In this document: one piece after another, positions 12,111-21,249 of the stretch
How positions within the stretch are numbered: position 1 is the first letter of the stretch
Layout of the letters: each line of letters begins with the position of its first letter
Assembly (NCBI GenBank): GCA_029747015.1
Contig: JAKOGI010000052.1
Span: 30,001-94,000, forward strand
DNA: 64,000 nt
Source of the DNA: Carnegiea gigantea
Taxonomy: Eukaryota; Streptophyta; Magnoliopsida; Caryophyllales; Cactaceae
Direction: 5' to 3'
Notes under the pieces: generated by a model
Database searches by the model: none
What the model was told of the DNA's origin: nothing
What the model saw: the letters and a program-made list of their open reading frames with translations, nothing else
Translations under genes and position numbers: made by a program

Positions 12111-12639
12111 TCTAACATGCGTATGCTATGCGTAATGAGATCTATATTTATTTTTTGTTTTCTTTAGAAATGCAGATAAAAATGTTTTACATGGTATTAA
12201 TCAACATCAAATTAAGTGTTTTCTTGTGAATGCATTGACAAAATCAGGTATTTCTGATTACTGCTCACTGATTATGTACTCGAACTCACTAATGTTAGGT
12301 TTAAGGTTCTCAACATACCCTTTTTGAGGCGTGTTTGATTCATCACTAGCAGATCTCTTCTTCGCTGCTGCTAAATGGTGAGTTTCCATCTTTAAACATT
12401 ACAAAGTGAGATTATGAGAGTGAGGTTTTCTTAAAATCTAGAATGCCAAGTGAATTCATTATTTTGTTTGGAACGTGTAAATAAATTTTATTTGTTGCTA
12501 AAACTTACATCGAAATGCTCAATTCGAGCTTCAGAGAAGCTTTTTCGAAGATTTTTTGCTACAATCTGTGAGAAACACAACACAATTTTGTCAAATCGAG
12601 CACAAATGTGACCAGTTTTGGAGAGAGGGTGAGGGAAAG

Positions 12640-12831
12640 TTTATGGGTTTGTGAGTGTTTTGAATCGACGGTTTTCTGAGCGCTTTTTGCTTTTGTATTT
12701 TTTCGAGCGGTTTTTTAATTTTGATTATGTGGCGCACGCCAACGGGGCAATTGTGAGCCAGTTATGCTTCACACTCTCTCCTCTCCTGTTGTTCATAGTG
12801 TGTGTTTGGGAGAAGAAGACAAACTCAACCC
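12640..12831. other. Unassigned sequence between MULE copy 1 and the hAT-like element
   Basis: Moderately GC-rich stretch with pyrimidine runs. It may include the MULE right end or its flank; no terminal inverted repeat or target duplication could be recognised. Confidence 0.4.
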
Positions 12832-13702
12832 TAGGGTTGCTCATGGTTCGGGTATCGAACCAAAAGAGATTTCAGTTCGGGAACCTAAAATTTTGGGTCA
12901 GACGGCTGGCGAACTGTATCCGAACCGATAATTATCAAATACCTGATAATTTCGGTTCGAGTTTTTGCTTGCCTGCTAACCCAATTTTGGTGAACCTTCT
13001 TTTTTTGCCAAGTGATTTTGTTGCATGCAACACTAGGAGGGCGCTTTGTTGACTGTTGACTGCGACTATGTGAGACTGTGAGGAGCCGAGGGAGCCTTCT
13101 TGAGTCCAAGACAGAGCAGAATTGTCGAGGTTATTGGCCGTCGATCATCGATCATTGGCCGTTAGAGGGAAGAGAGAGAGCATTGAGAGTGAGTATAGCT
13201 TAGCGCTTACAGTGTCTGTGTTCGTGGCTGCGAGGTTGAGTAACTGGGAGTCACCTTGTTGAGTTCGAGACAGAGGAAACTTGGTAGGGACTGTTGGTCG
13301 TCGGTCGTTGGCCATCGGCCATCTGAGGGGCGGTCGGAGGGGGGAGAGGTAGAGAGAGTCTATGTGAGAGGACTGAGAGCCGAGAGCTCAAGGGCTGCGG
13401 GTGTGACTGGAGAGTCTGGGTGAGAGAAATTAGGGTTTGAAAAATAGCATGGTAGTAGCACACTGGCATGCCTCCTATTTCTTAAAAACAAAAAAAAATT
13501 AGAAAAAAAGGATTTTCGGGTTTTCGGGTACCCGAATTCATAAAATGGCCGACCCATACCCGAATCGAATATCTGAAAAAATTATTGGTACGGTATCCGA
13601 ACTAAATTTTTCAAATATTTCGATTTCAATACTCGAATTTTTGGATCAGGTAGCAGGTTTTCTGTTTGAATATTTGGTTTTGGATATTTTTGAACACCCC
13701 TA
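12832..13702. mobile_element. Non-autonomous hAT-like element (about 0.87 kb)
   Basis: The left end reads TAGGGTTGCTCATGGTTCGG, and the right end on the opposite strand reads TAGGGGTGTTCAAAAATATC, giving hAT-like inverted termini. Several TTCGGGTA/TACCCGAA motifs sit near both ends. The interior has GA-rich sequence and no transposase. The flanking octamers (CTCAACCC and CTAGTCAA) do not match, so the boundaries or the integrity of the element are uncertain. Confidence 0.5.
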
Positions 13703-14280
13703 CTAGTCAACGCCCCCTTTTATGTGGTCCAAAAAAAAATCCGCCTTCATTTCTTTTTCTTTTTCTTTTTTCTTTTGGCAATATAATTAGCCCCCTTTTC
13801 CTTTTTTTTGTACTGATGGCGTTAATATCCCATTTTTCTCTATCTTTCTCTCTCTTTTCTTTTGAGATAAGGCCTTAGTTGACCCAATAATTCAACTTTC
13901 AATTATTCTACAGGTATAATAACACTAGCTTAAAATACAAATATGTGCCTAAAACTATTCAAATGCACAAAATACACATATAAATTACACTATTACATAT
14001 AAACCAAAGCTAATAACTAAAATTTTGCGGTGTTGCATGATGTGGCTTTGATGTTGTAATGTCAAGTACCTCTCATAAAGTAATTCCAGGAACGGGGCGG
14101 CCAGGAGGAGACAGGCGTAGTAACAGTTGTCAGTGGTGAGTGAGTGATTTTTTTTTCCCTTGTAATTTTGTTAAGAAAATAGCTTGGAAGGCATTATCTT
14201 GGATGTTCTATTATAATTCTCAGAGCATAACTATCCTAAACTCAAAGAGCAAGCAACATTGGAAATGCGGTATGACTAGC
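13703..14280. other. Unassigned AT- and CT-rich sequence
   Basis: Pyrimidine-rich tracts at about 13,730-13,860 followed by AT-rich DNA. No coding region, RNA gene or mobile-element end was recognised. Confidence 0.4.
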
Positions 14281-14560
14281 TGGATTTTGAATGTGTATTA
14301 TTTGAGTGACAAATTTGTACACAAATCTGCCCGTATTCAGATGTACCTAAGTTTTTTTAGGCTATGTTCGGTAATAGAGGTTGAAGTAGTAGTTAGTGAT
14401 TTGTAGTGGTTAAAATATTATGGATTTTGAATGTGTATTATTTGAGTGACAAATTTGCACACAAATCTGCCCGTATTCAGATGTACCTAAGTTTTTTTAG
14501 GCTATGTTCGGTAATAGAGGTTGAAGTAGTAGTTAGTGATTTGTAGTGGTTAAAATATTA
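14281..14560 (+). repeat. 140-bp direct tandem duplication
   Basis: The 140-bp segment starting TGGATTTTGAATGTGTATTA at 14,281 is repeated at 14,421 with a single visible difference in the first part (TTGTACAC versus TTGCACAC). It includes the left end of the MITE-like sequence that follows. The near identity indicates a recent duplication. Confidence 0.9.
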
Positions 14561-14890
14561 TGGATCACTACTTAAAAGTGTTTGGTAAAGTAGTGGATGA
14601 TTAAAGGTTTATGTCATATTTTCTAAAAGTTAATGAAAGTAACTTTTAAGAGCCTCTACATAGTGGTTGCATTGTAAATTACAATTTTTTTAATTTACTA
14701 AAAACATTTATTTGTTGTGCCTTTTTTAATCATTTTACATAAATCTGTTACTTCTACAACTATATTTATCAAATACATTTATTATAAATTGCTAGTTGAC
14801 TAGCTAAAAACTAATTAGAGCGGGTCACAGCTAATCGCTACTAAAATCGCTAACAGCTAGTAAAACAGCTAGCCATTACTAAAATAATTA
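14500..14890. mobile_element. Degenerate MITE-like sequence
   Basis: The left part GGCTATGTTCGGTAAT...TAGTGATTTGTAGTGG and the reverse complement of the right part (TATTTTAGTAAT...TAGCGATTTTAGTAGCG) are similar enough to suggest decayed terminal inverted repeats of a short non-autonomous DNA element. No clean target duplication was found. Confidence 0.4.
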
Positions 14891-15064
14891 ATTTTACCTT
14901 AATAGCCATTCCCTACCTGTTTAAAACTAATTTGTTAATTCAAAACAAGTTTTAAGGCGAGCAGATGTTGCGAGTTTTGTATCAATTTGACTCATACTAC
15001 AATCGTTATTCAACTTTGGGTCAATAACTTCATTATTGGTTTTCCCGTGTACATACATTGCATT

Positions 15065-15067
<3 letters not shown>

Positions 15068-15110
<43 letters not shown>
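15068..15110. repeat. (AC)n microsatellite with short TA tail
   Basis: An uninterrupted AC dinucleotide run of about 36 bp followed by TATATA, directly before the LINE fragment. Confidence 0.95.
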
Positions 15111-15111
<1 letters not shown>

Positions 15112-16631
15112 TTCACAAGACTGATGCAGCAAGCAAGTATGCAACCGGGTTTTTCAATTCACCCTCACTGTGGGAAGTTAAATTTAACTCACCTCATGTT
15201 TGCAGATGACGTCATGATTTTCAGTAAGGCTCACCCTCCTACACTGGCTCTTATCATGCAAGCTCTTCATACCTGTCACCAGACTGCAGGTTTGAAGGCC
15301 AACCACTCCAAATCTCAAATTGTCTTTGGAGGTTGTACTCCTCAATTGCAACTCACCCTCCTACATTGGCTCTTATCATGCAAGCTCTTCATACGTGTCA
15401 CCAGACTGCAGGGTTGAAGGCCAACCACTCCAAATCTCAAATTGTCTTTGGAGGTTGTACTCCTCAATTGCAACAATCATGTCTCCACATCATCGGCTTC
15501 CAGGAAGGTGCTCTCCCACTTACCTACTTAGGGGTTCCTATTACAGCAAGCAAGTTAAGTAAGCTGGAGTGTAGGTCTCTCGTCGAGAAAATAAAGGGGA
15601 AAATCAAGTTATGGTCCTCCAGAAGCCTCTCCTTTGCAGGGAGGGCTCAGTTACTTAACTCTATAGTGTTTGGGATGTATAACTTCTGGGCCTCTATTTT
15701 TATACTCCCCCAAGAAGTGATTGATCAAATTACTCAACTTAGTAGGAACTATTTGTGGAGTGGGTCAGCTGAATACAAAAGGACCCCTTACATTTCCTGG
15801 AAAGTTGTTTGCTCCCCGAAAAAATATGGAGGACTGGGTCTAAAAAATCTGGCTGCATGGAATAAAGCAAGCATACCAAAACTTGTTTGGTTTATAGCCT
15901 TGAAGAAAGACAATCTTTGGGTCAAATGGGTTCATGGAAAATACTTAAAAGGCACTCAATGGTGGAGCTACCAAGCCCCAGCTGACTGCAGTTGGTATTG
16001 GAAGAAAGTGGTCCATACAAAGGAGGCGTTCAAAACAGGCTCGGTGCTTAATATCAGGCCTGGACATGTAAGCAGATACTATTCGGTCAAACTGGGCTAT
16101 TCATGGATGCTGGGAAACAGAAGCCCTTAGCCATGGAGTACTTTAATATGGAACAGGACAGCGTTACCCAGGCAAACCTTCATAGCATGGCTATTTTTCC
16201 ACCAAAGAGTTCCTGTGAGGCAGAGACTAGCCAAATTCAATAACCAGACAGGAGAAGTGTTATGTGCGTTGTGCAATGAAGGAGAGGAAACCATGGAGCA
16301 CCTATTCCTCTCCTGTAGCTAGGCTTGGGAATTCTGGCATTTGCTGTCACAGTGGTGGCCACTTCCACATTTCAACCCCACCTATGTCTCTTTCTTCACG
16401 GCCTTGAAGCGGATGAAAGGAAGTCGTAAGCAGAAGCACATAACATATGCAATGGTCGCAGCAGCACTATATCAGATATGGAGGGCTCGAAACACCAAAA
16501 TCTTTGATCACAAAATTTTGCCAGTTTCCACTATTTTTTGCTACACAAAAGAACTCTTCATCGAGCGAATTCTTTTTCTTAATCAGTTAAATAGGAAATA
16601 CGATACACATATAGATCAGTTGCTACGATGA
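15110..16631 (+). pseudogene. 5'-truncated L1-type LINE reverse transcriptase with zf-RVT region
   Basis: Starts inside the reverse transcriptase: KLNLTHLMFADDVMIFSKA carries the FADD catalytic motif. It continues through the RT thumb and connection region (PLTYLGVPITASKLSKLEC, SLSFAGRAQLLNSIVFGMYN, GGLGLKNLAAWNKA), typical of plant L1 elements. A zf-RVT cysteine region follows (CALCNEGEETMEHLFLSC, about 16,262-16,318), then a C-terminal tail to 16,631. The reading frame is broken by the 122-bp internal duplication, by a TAG near 16,127 and by a stop next to the zf-RVT block, so it is inactive. An (AT)n tract follows at 16,689, a common setting for a LINE 3' end. Endonuclease and ORF1 are absent. 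Confidence 0.9.
15231..15474 (+). repeat. 122-bp tandem duplication inside the LINE
   Basis: The segment from TCACCCTCCTACACTGGCTC at 15,231 is repeated at 15,353 with few differences. The unit is not a multiple of three, so it shifts the RT frame. It covers the region just after the FADD motif. Confidence 0.9.
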
Positions 16632-16684
16632 GAAGTAGAGGTTGTACTGAACATTCTCGTTTTTGACAGCGAATATAATTCTTA

Positions 16685-16688
<4 letters not shown>

Positions 16689-16748
<60 letters not shown>

Positions 16749-16754
16749 CTCTCT
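16689..16754. repeat. (AT)n microsatellite with (CT)n tail
   Basis: About 56 bp of perfect AT repeat followed by CTCTCTCTCT, 57 bp after the LINE stop codon. Confidence 0.95.
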
Positions 16755-17420
16755 TGCACTTTGAAATTTTAATCCTCTAACCTATATGATCATGGGTATA
16801 TCCATTCTTCTCCTATTTGTATCCGATTGTCCTCTATTAGTGCTCACTTTATTCCTTAAGCGATTGAATTCAGAATAATCATTGTGAGACTGAGGGAATA
16901 ATTAATGGATCTTGACCTCCTTCGTGACCCCATTTAAGTAACATGCGGCATGCTCATTTCTTGTCAAACATGGAAAAAATGATTTAAATATTTAGATAAC
17001 TCTTTTTTCCACTTATCGATTTTATTTTTTTCAATTTGTTAAAATAATGTTAGTGGGAAAAATTAAAATAGAGGGGGAGACAAAACTCATTGACCCTTTT
17101 TTGATATTTTCTTTTTCTTAATCTCAAGTAAAAATAAGCCTTAAAAAGTAAAAATAGCTAATCTGCAATTGACCATGAAATTTGCCCACGATTCAAACAT
17201 CAGATACTTGATCTTGATAATATATATATTTAAGCATCGCAACTAACCACACAACCAAACAATACATAAAACATTATTGCTATATGTTAAGCATAACACA
17301 AACATACTTCGTAACATATAATGAAACAGCCCCTCTTATTAAGACACATAGAGCGCAGATGACATATAGGGAAGGCTTTGTTGAGTGAGGGACATCAGTT
17401 ATTATGGGGAATTTGCACGG
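16755..17420. other. Unassigned intergenic sequence
   Basis: AT-rich sequence downstream of the peptide gene (which is on the minus strand). It would hold that gene's 3' UTR near its right edge; nothing else was recognised. Confidence 0.4.
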
Positions 17421-17916
17421 CTAATTACTATAAGGAAAGGGGCAAAGAGCAGTGGGACCCCTACGTACGCATCTCGGATTAACGGAACAACAAAGTCCAG
17501 AGCAACACCAGTAAAGAGGACCACATGGTTGGCCTCCGGTCACGCAGCTTAGACCACCTTGAGCTGAATTCCAAGCTTCTCCTTCTTTGCCATCCAACAC
17601 ATTAGCAGCTTCTTTTGCACCAAGCATCTCCTCCAGTAGGATAATGTTACTTCCAGTTGGCATCCTTGCTGATATTCATTATTAAGACTCAAGTAAGTTT
17701 CATTTTGCACAAACTCAACTTTTATTATTATATTCCACATAATAGTTAATTTATAATTTTGCACATCAGTGAGAAAAATTGATCAGTTGTTGGAACATAA
17801 ATTAAGGATGATTTAATACTTAAGCAACATAAGTAGATCGAGTTCAAACCTGATGCTGTGAGGAGTAGAACTCCAAACACAGCAAACATGAAATAAGTTG
17901 TTGGAATTCTTGCCAT
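17421..17916 (-). CDS. Secreted cysteine-rich knottin-like peptide precursor (two exons)
   Basis: Predicted as exon 1 17,850-17,916 and exon 2 17,421-17,668, with a 181-bp GT-AG intron (donor AG/GTTTGA, acceptor ATATCAG/C, phase 1). The product is 104 residues. Residues 1-23 form a hydrophobic signal peptide (MARIPTTYFMFAVFGVLLLT at its start). A propeptide of about 46 residues follows (with LLEEMLGAKEAANVLDGKEG), then a C-terminal domain with eight cysteines spaced C-x6-C-x5-CC-x3-CC-x5-C-x8-C. The first part matches inhibitor-cystine-knot spacing. Small secreted knottins in plants are usually defence peptides or protease inhibitors, but I do not recognise the exact family. No stop or frameshift interrupts it, and a TATA box lies about 95 bp upstream of the start. 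It sits among transposons and is the only intact-looking host gene in the window. Confidence 0.75.
17669..17849 (-). other. Intron of the cysteine-rich peptide gene
   Basis: Predicted 181-bp AT-rich intron separating the signal-peptide exon from the propeptide/knottin exon. Joining at the ATATCAG acceptor keeps the cysteine frame open; the AG four bases downstream would put a different frame in use, without the cysteine pattern. Confidence 0.65.
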
Positions 17917-18010
17917 TGAATTCTTGATGAAGTTAACACCTTTTAATTCAAGGACACTTGAATTTTACTGCTTTTGGATGCTGCTATGCCAAACAATTAC
18001 GATGTGTTGT

Positions 18011-18018
18011 TATTTATA
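18011..18018 (-). promoter_or_regulatory. TATA box of the cysteine-rich peptide gene
   Basis: TATAAATA on the minus strand, about 95 bp upstream of the predicted ATG at 17,916. This is suitable for a short 5' UTR. Confidence 0.6.
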
Positions 18019-18111
18019 GTCATAGTTCATGTTTCAGCGTCCCTTGTAACAATTGCCCCGTCACATTAGTCAAGCTCAACACATTGACGATAATAGTCGT
18101 TAACCAGGATG

Positions 18112-18960
18112 CATGTGAATGGTGGAGCCATTGGAATTATTTGCACGTGCAAAAATGGACATCATTATTAAATCATTATTTATGAGTAGCACATCACGAG
18201 GAACATTAATGCCCTACTCTCTTCTACGTATTCTTTTTTTTTTTTGTAAAACATATTCAATTTAATTCAATTTGGTAATAAGAGAAGTTTAGTTCACTTC
18301 AGCAAAATTAAAATAAGTTCAATTCAATTAAGTGTAGTAAAAGTATAAGTACATTTAGCAAAGATAAATTTAGTTTAACGAAAGTAAGGTTTTTTTTTAA
18401 ATAGGAAAAATTGTTGTTTGGTTGAAATAATGTCAACCAAAATAAGTTGAAAACAGCAGGATCTAGCAATAGTTTATTCTAAGTTATTCACTTATTTGTG
18501 TGGACTTTAAAAAAGTTTTTAATGGAATTAGGTCAACGATTAACAAAAATACTCGTTGAGCATGATTCATGTGATTTGGTGGAATTATTTGAATTATTTA
18601 CATAAAAATTGGAATATGATGAGAATATATATAAATAATAATCAGTCAAATTATTATCTATTAGAAGGGATGTTAAGGCGCTATTCTCTTCAACTTATTT
18701 ATTTTTTCCCCTCAAAATCAATTCAATTAAATTCAGTTCAACAAAAATAAGTTTAGTATTGGCTAACAAAAAATAAGTTCAATATAGTTTAATTCACTAC
18801 AAGTTAGTTAAGCTTAGTAAAATTATGGTCAAAATTCAATTAAATAAGTGCAAATCATTAAAAACAAGCTTAATTCAGCATAAGCAAGTTCAATGTAATT
18901 AGTTTAATTGAACAAAAGTAAGTTCAGTTCATCACAAATAAGTTTAGCCAAACTATGTTC
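18112..18960 (+). repeat. Diverged direct duplication with AAGTTCA/TTCAATT-rich oligonucleotide repeats
   Basis: A segment starting near 18,112 (GCATGTGAATGGTGGAGCC) has a diverged second copy starting near 18,560 (TCATGTGATTTGGTGGAATT). Both share a CCCTACTCTC/GCTATTCTCTTC stretch and lead into sequence dense in TAAGTTCA, TTCAATT and AGCAAAA words. It lies upstream of the peptide gene. It could be a decayed MITE or a minisatellite-like array. Confidence 0.55.
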
Positions 18961-19065
18961 AGAATTTCTCTACCTATGAGTATGATGCTTACACATGTCA
19001 GATAGGGTTCCTATGTGTAATTAAACTAAACTATAGATTTTCTTATCCTTGAATAATATCTTTTA

Positions 19066-19461
19066 GGCTCTGTTTGGACCTTGAAAAATTTAGTGGAAAG
19101 AAAAAAATTTAAGAAAGTTACTTTTTTTCTTGTATTTGGTTTAGAGAAAATTACAAAGAAAAAAATATGGAGGAAAGTTAGGTGGAAAAATTGTTAGAAA
19201 CAAGTGATAAAATTTTCCTCATAAAATTGTGAGGAAAGTTTGAGGAAAATTCTCAACCTTCTTCAACATTGTATTGTTTAGATGGCATCAAAATGATTTA
19301 AATAGTTCATCAACATTCAAATTTCTCATCTAAATTCTTAAATTTTTTCCTTGATCCAAACAAGAGAAAAAAACTCATTTTCTCCCTACTTTTTTTTTCC
19401 TTCACATTTTTTTTCCTTCTACTTTTCTTTTTTTCAAATTTTCTAAGGATCAAACGGAACC
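19066..19461. mobile_element. Tourist-like (PIF/Harbinger) MITE, 396 bp
   Basis: Left terminus GGCTCTGTTTGGACCTTGA and right terminus (opposite strand) GGTTCCGTTTGATCCTTAG form an inverted repeat that starts with the usual Tourist-type GGCTCTGTTTGG. TTA flanks it on both sides (19,063-19,065 and 19,462-19,464), the target duplication expected for PIF/Harbinger. It has no coding capacity. Confidence 0.85.
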
Positions 19462-19464
19462 TTA

Positions 19465-20969
19465 ATTACAGCAAGTAGATTTTGTAGGTTTCACAATAGC
19501 ATGTTGACCTTAGAAATGAAATATCAGCTCTTCCTTTTATCACAGGAGCATGTTACATTAGGTGGCTAATTCAAAAAAGGAAAAAGATCTAGCTCATCTA
19601 GCAAATTGTAACTTGAAGAAAAATTGTGAATTTGGGGCTAGTTGTCGGGAAAATAACAATTGAAAATCGAGTGTAGTATACGCGGAAGCGTAGAAGGAAT
19701 GTGGCTATTTGAGAAAATAAGCATGATTTAAAAAAAAAGATGACAATGAGCACACAAAATTTTACGTGGAAACCCAAATCGAGAGAAAACTACGGCTGGC
19801 AATATGGTACAAAATCCATTATGCAAATGAGAGTACAAATTAGATCTCTATGAGCATCATTATATTGAATGACCTGGCTAGAATTGCTCCCCCGGGTGCT
19901 ACAATCATAAATCCATAATCATAATTGGATGCCTCACATTCAAGAAGATATATGATGCTCGTTGTCTTAAAATGTGCTCAGCTGCTGACTATGCCCAGTT
20001 ACTTGAATCCCTCCCTATGTAGATCCACACTTTTTTTTAGGCTTTTATTGTGTTGCTCTTTTGATGCAGTAGCTATTTCCTCCTTTTTCCTTACTTCTTT
20101 GATATATTTTTAGTGAATTTTTAAATCAAGCAAATTAACAATATTTGCATTGAAATTTTTTTGATTTCTCGAAATCAATCTTTGCTAGTATAAAATTGTT
20201 CATATCTGAATCTTTGTCATCTTGCTTAAATAGGCCGGATTCACATAGTATAGTTATTGTTGTAGTATTGCACAAAAAATAGTTATATATGATTTTCCTC
20301 ATAAACTGGGGATTTAGAAAATTCGTCACTGTTTCCTTGGGTGTGAGTCAAATTTTCCAGGGCCTCAATGAATGATATAAAGGCAGCAGATTGGTTTGAC
20401 TACTTGTTATGAGCACGTTATTGAACTGGAAAGGCCTGGCTTCAATTGTTCGTGCTGTTACGCTTCAGATTTACACATTACCATAATTTTAAGAGCATCA
20501 ACATTTGCGTTCTTTCATAGCATGCTCACGCATATGCGATGAAAAAGTTCAAATTTGTCCTATAATTTGCTCAGATGTGCTTTGTGATAGGGCTGTAAAA
20601 CTTTCAATGTTGTTTAGAGCTTCAAAGTTTCTAGTAGAGCTCCGAAGTGAGCTCCATATATGCATTCCCAAAAGGTAATATGCACACAAGAGATAACATG
20701 ACCATAATGTGACTCTATGAGTATTAACTACAATCAACTGTTAATTAGTGCATTGGTTTTTGCTACCAGGATGGAAGGTGATAAAGGCAGCACTAGTGAT
20801 CCCACTGATAGTTGAAGGGCAAAAGAAAGGACTGATGAAATTCGCGATCATTACATGTCAAAAGCTAGAGTAGTTCATTTGCAAATTGCAATCACATAAG
20901 GGATATTCTAATTGATTAGTTCCTTGGTGCGTTACAGCTCAATGCCAGCTGAAGTGATAGCAAATGATG
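19465..20969. other. Unassigned sequence
   Basis: No domain, RNA gene or convincing exon. The stretch 19,620-19,900 has an LTR-like flavour (ACGTGGAAACCCAAATCGAG), and a short coding-like stretch starts at about 20,771 (MEGDKGSTSDPTDS, then a stop). Neither can be assigned. Confidence 0.35.
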
Positions 20970-21249
20970 ATTGGGGTCGGACTTTCTCTTCTGTAATTAT
21001 TTTTCCCTACAAGTGTGGTATAGTTCATACTTCCCTCGTTCTCCCCATCTATTTTTTTTATAAAATTTTTTAGTTTCTTTTTGGGTTTTTGTATTGTGAC
21101 ATTCTGCTAGTCGAAGTTAAACTTGTTCATGAAAAAAGCAGGTACAATTAAATGGATATGTCCCCATCAATAATTGATTAAGAGTAGGTATGAGTCATGC
21201 ACAATTATTTCCAACAGCGAGACGTACGCTCAAACTATTGTATTTGTAC
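20970..21249 (+). repeat. Left half of dispersed repeat unit A, split by the viral insertion
   Basis: Closely similar to 31,500-31,773, beginning ATTGGGGTCGGACTTT and ending in the octamer ATTTGTAC at 21,242-21,249. The unit continues on the other side of the 9.5-kb insertion at 30,757. Confidence 0.85.
21242..21249. repeat. Left 8-bp target-site duplication of the viral/hAT-like insertion
   Basis: ATTTGTAC, identical to 30,749-30,756. The same octamer occurs once in the uninterrupted relative at 31,766-31,773. Eight base pairs is the hAT duplication length. Confidence 0.85.

Larger units (their letters stand above)
4780..12570 (-). pseudogene. Multi-exon gene with plant-mobile-domain-like and Ulp1 (C48) domains, copy 1
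   Basis: Decayed gene read right to left. Upstream exons are plausible: one at about 12,520-12,570 ending at a GTAAGT donor (12,522), then one starting METHHLAAAKKRSASDES at about 12,391 and ending at GTATGT. A lysine-rich charged linker occupies about 9,560-10,280. A block at 8,697-9,310 resembles the plant-mobile-domain modules that accompany Ulp1 in transposon genes. A coiled region lies at about 7,450-7,700, and a proline/threonine-rich exon at about 6,880-7,260 (ETPPPPPIPKTQ). The C-terminal Ulp1 protease domain is at about 4,940-5,660. Ulp1 family enzymes remove or process SUMO; whether this copy ever did is unknown. Introns are filled with GCTCACT repeats. Stops and frameshifts in most exons argue against function. 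Confidence 0.7.
1..12640. mobile_element. Large Mutator-like element (FAR1 + Ulp1 type), copy 1
   Basis: A single uninterrupted copy of a large MULE whose left end lies before the window. Base 1 matches about 32,325 in copy 2, and the two copies remain collinear to about 12 kb. It carries a FAR1-type transposase remnant on the + strand (about 1.0-4.2 kb) and a convergent gene on the - strand (about 4.8-12.6 kb) with a plant-mobile-domain-like region and a Ulp1 domain. MULEs carrying Ulp1-like genes (Kaonashi-type) are known from Arabidopsis, rice and melon. Introns and spacers are packed with GCTCACTA-type repeats. The right end is uncertain: unique sequence follows the last recognisable exon of the minus gene near 12,570, and I found no terminal inverted repeat there. 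Confidence 0.75.

Noticed and set aside
12824..13710. An 8-bp target duplication for the 12,832-13,702 hAT-like element
   Set aside because: Flanking octamers CTCAACCC and CTAGTCAA do not match, so the element is reported without a duplication.
12651..13878. Open frames of 60-130 residues on both strands
   Set aside because: They lie in a hAT-like non-autonomous element and CT-rich tracts, with no recognised domain or exon structure.
17549..17764. Alternative 71-residue frame over the peptide gene exon 2
   Set aside because: It would need a different acceptor (four bases downstream) and loses the signal-peptide linkage and the cysteine pattern; it also reads through the intron.
19620..19900. 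Possible LTR or solo LTR (ACGTGGAAACCC-type sequence)
   Set aside because: No TG...CA ends, no target duplication and no second copy in the window.
20758..20900. A coding exon starting MEGDKGSTSDPTDS after a CCAG acceptor-like site
   Set aside because: A stop follows after 14 codons and no neighbouring exon or family could be identified.
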